DNA from: Acidimicrobiaceae bacterium
GTDB lineage: Bacteria; Actinomycetota; Acidimicrobiia; Acidimicrobiales; Bog-793
Assembly: GCA_025463965.1 (NCBI GenBank)
Contig: JAODBN010000409.1
Span: forward strand, 1 to 6,884
Direction of reading: 5' to 3'
DNA: 6,884 nt
In this document: positions 5,941 through 6,884 of the stretch, piece by piece
Position numbering within the stretch: position 1 is the first letter of the stretch
Layout of the letters: the number at the start of each line of letters is the position of its first letter
The notes under the pieces: model-generated
Databases searched by the model: none
Seen by the model: only the letters and a program-made list of their open reading frames with translations
What the model was told of the DNA's origin: nothing
Program-made: the position numbers and the translations under genes

Positions 5941-5968
5941 CTGGCCTTCGGCCAGGTGGCTGCGCCAC
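5941..5968. repeat. Two back-to-back perfect hairpins
   Basis: CTGGCC-TTC-GGCCAG (5941-5955) is followed with no gap by GTGGC-TGC-GCCAC (5956-5968). Stems of 6 and 5 bp with 3-base loops would fold readily in RNA or single-stranded DNA. No T-run follows, so a classic terminator is not supported. Tandem hairpins like this resemble repetitive palindromic elements. Confidence 0.45.
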
Positions 5969-6308
5969 ACGCATGGCCCGAGGGTGCTCCAGTGATGTCG
6001 ACATGGTTAACGCTGCGCTGCCGAACGAATGACCCAGTGGTCCCTCCGTCGTTACGTCACTTCCATCACCTGTCCGGCGGCACCAGGTCGTCTTGTGCGC
6101 AGGCGTCACCGTGACATCGCACCGAACCATGGTGTTCCGTCACGACCCCCTCTGGTGGTGTCCGAGCCCGTTCGTCGGGACGATCACGATGAAGGCAAGT
6201 CCCCGGGAAGTGTCGTCGTGAAGAGCCACCGAGATGGTCCATCCGAAGCTGGGTCACGCCCTTTCCGAGACTGAAGGTTGTCCTCCGAAACTCATCGCCG
6301 GCACCGAT

Positions 6309-6323
6309 CACGCCGAAGGCGTG
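6309..6323. repeat. Hairpin CACGCC-GAA-GGCGTG
   Basis: A perfect 6-bp stem with a GAA loop. On the opposite strand the core reads GCC-TTC-GGC, the same stem end and loop as in the hairpin at 5941-5955. It may be a second member of the same palindrome family, but short GC palindromes are common in high-GC DNA. Confidence 0.35.
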
Positions 6324-6740
6324 CCATCCACGCAGACGCCCTGTGGTTGATGACTCCGGATGCTCTGCCGTGGCCGCGTCCAGGTTGGTGAAGCACGCCG
6401 TTGCACGGGGATCCGAACCATCACGACGACGCCGCTCCGAGCTGGAGCCGCAGCGACAAAGACGAGTCTCCAGAGTGGCCACGAACCGTCCGCTTGCGTC
6501 CGGGTCGCTTCAAGAACCACTGCGAACGGCAGCACAGCGAGCGCAGAACGTGACCATGTCGAACCCATCTCGTGCCCCGGTGCCTAAGACGTCTCCACTC
6601 TGTTCCACGATGATCCCGTGCCCATAGAGCTCCACATCCCGTGGCCGCTGCGAAGCACAAGCGAGGCGCGCCAGCGCCGAGCCTCCTATTGGCCCTGCTC
6701 CGCCTGGCGACCCGCACATTTCGGCTAGCGCCGGAGCCAG

Positions 6741-6758
6741 CCGCTGCCGGCGCAGCGG
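6741..6758. repeat. Hairpin CCGCTGC-CGGC-GCAGCGG
   Basis: A perfect 7-bp GC-rich stem with a 4-base loop, followed by GTTTCGGG. It could serve as a terminator for either strand, but no gene ends next to it. Confidence 0.35.
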
Positions 6759-6829
6759 GTTTCGGGACGTCGCTGAATGGTGCACTAGCGAGCGCTCGTA
6801 GACCACGGCTAGGTAGGTGCTGATTTACC

Positions 6830-6876
6830 TGGGTCAATGCTCGCGATTTGATCCCGGTCTTGGAAGACTTGACCCA
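6830..6876. repeat. Inverted repeat TGGGTCAA / TTGACCCA at the right edge
   Basis: Perfect 8-bp arms at 6830-6837 and 6869-6876 around 31 bases. A smaller palindrome GTCTT-GG-AAGAC (6857-6868) sits inside. It might belong to the regulatory region or end of a gene or element that lies beyond the window. Confidence 0.3.
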
Positions 6877-6884
6877 TGGCCCTT

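Larger units (their letters stand above)
5527..6884. other. 1.36-kb stretch without a convincing gene
   Basis: All frames on both strands give short, arginine-, serine- and proline-rich translations with no motif I recognise. The longest, minus 6482-6066, plus 6343-6627 and minus 6806-6510, mutually overlap and none has a clear ribosome binding site. No tRNA, rRNA or CRISPR array was seen. What stands out is structural: an AT-richer segment with repeats at 5651-5726, adjacent GC hairpins at 5941-5968, further hairpins at 6309-6323 and 6741-6758, and an inverted repeat at the right edge. It may be decayed DNA, an untranslated regulatory or structured RNA region, or hold a gene broken by several indels. 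Confidence 0.45.

Noticed and set aside
6066..6482. A 138-codon minus-strand open frame
   Set aside because: Low-quality composition, no motif, and competing open frames on both strands; not enough to call a gene.
6510..6806. A 98-codon minus-strand open frame
   Set aside because: A stretch such as DVELYGHGIIVEQSGD looks somewhat protein-like, but there is no family match, ribosome binding site or context to support it.

Overview
The window is GC-rich throughout, with GC-rich third codon positions in the real genes. Together with the protein families present this points to an actinobacterium or a similarly high-GC host; I cannot name a species. The left half reads as an accessory or defence-type region. 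The right half holds a broken gene, one weak small gene and about 1.4 kb with no convincing gene.

Left to right: (1) positions 2-1762 (+) encode the C-terminal part of a subtilisin-like serine protease that resembles IetS, the protease of the two-gene IetAS system. The frame is open to the left edge and carries the catalytic Asp upstream of the first possible start codon, so the gene begins outside the window. Its partner ATPase gene would be expected further left. A GC hairpin follows its stop codon directly. (2) 1787-2259 holds short palindromes and the decayed C-terminal end of a tyrosine recombinase, a scar of a former mobile element. (3) 2260-3461 (+) is a compact two-gene operon of the 'mobile mystery protein' A/B type: an XRE-family DNA-binding protein (MmpA), whose stop codon overlaps the GTG start of a Fic-domain protein (MmpB). 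Its leader has a near-consensus promoter and four copies of an 18-bp palindrome (consensus GACAACCTNNAGGTTGTC) spaced 33, 33 and 32 bp apart. This is the most striking regulatory structure in the window. (4) 3697-4768 (-) is an uncharacterised protein gene of about 355 codons, split by a frameshift near 3855. (5) 5170-5526 (+) is a possible small gene. (6) 5527-6884 shows only hairpins and short repeats.

Working model (inference): the protease/ATPase pair and the MmpA/MmpB pair are two separate cargo modules gathered in one mobile or formerly mobile region, next to an integrase remnant. MmpA probably represses its own operon through the four-site array and thereby controls the Fic enzyme. Nothing in the sequence shows that the protease and the Fic pair act together. 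They have separate transcription signals, with a hairpin after ietS and a dedicated promoter before mmpA.
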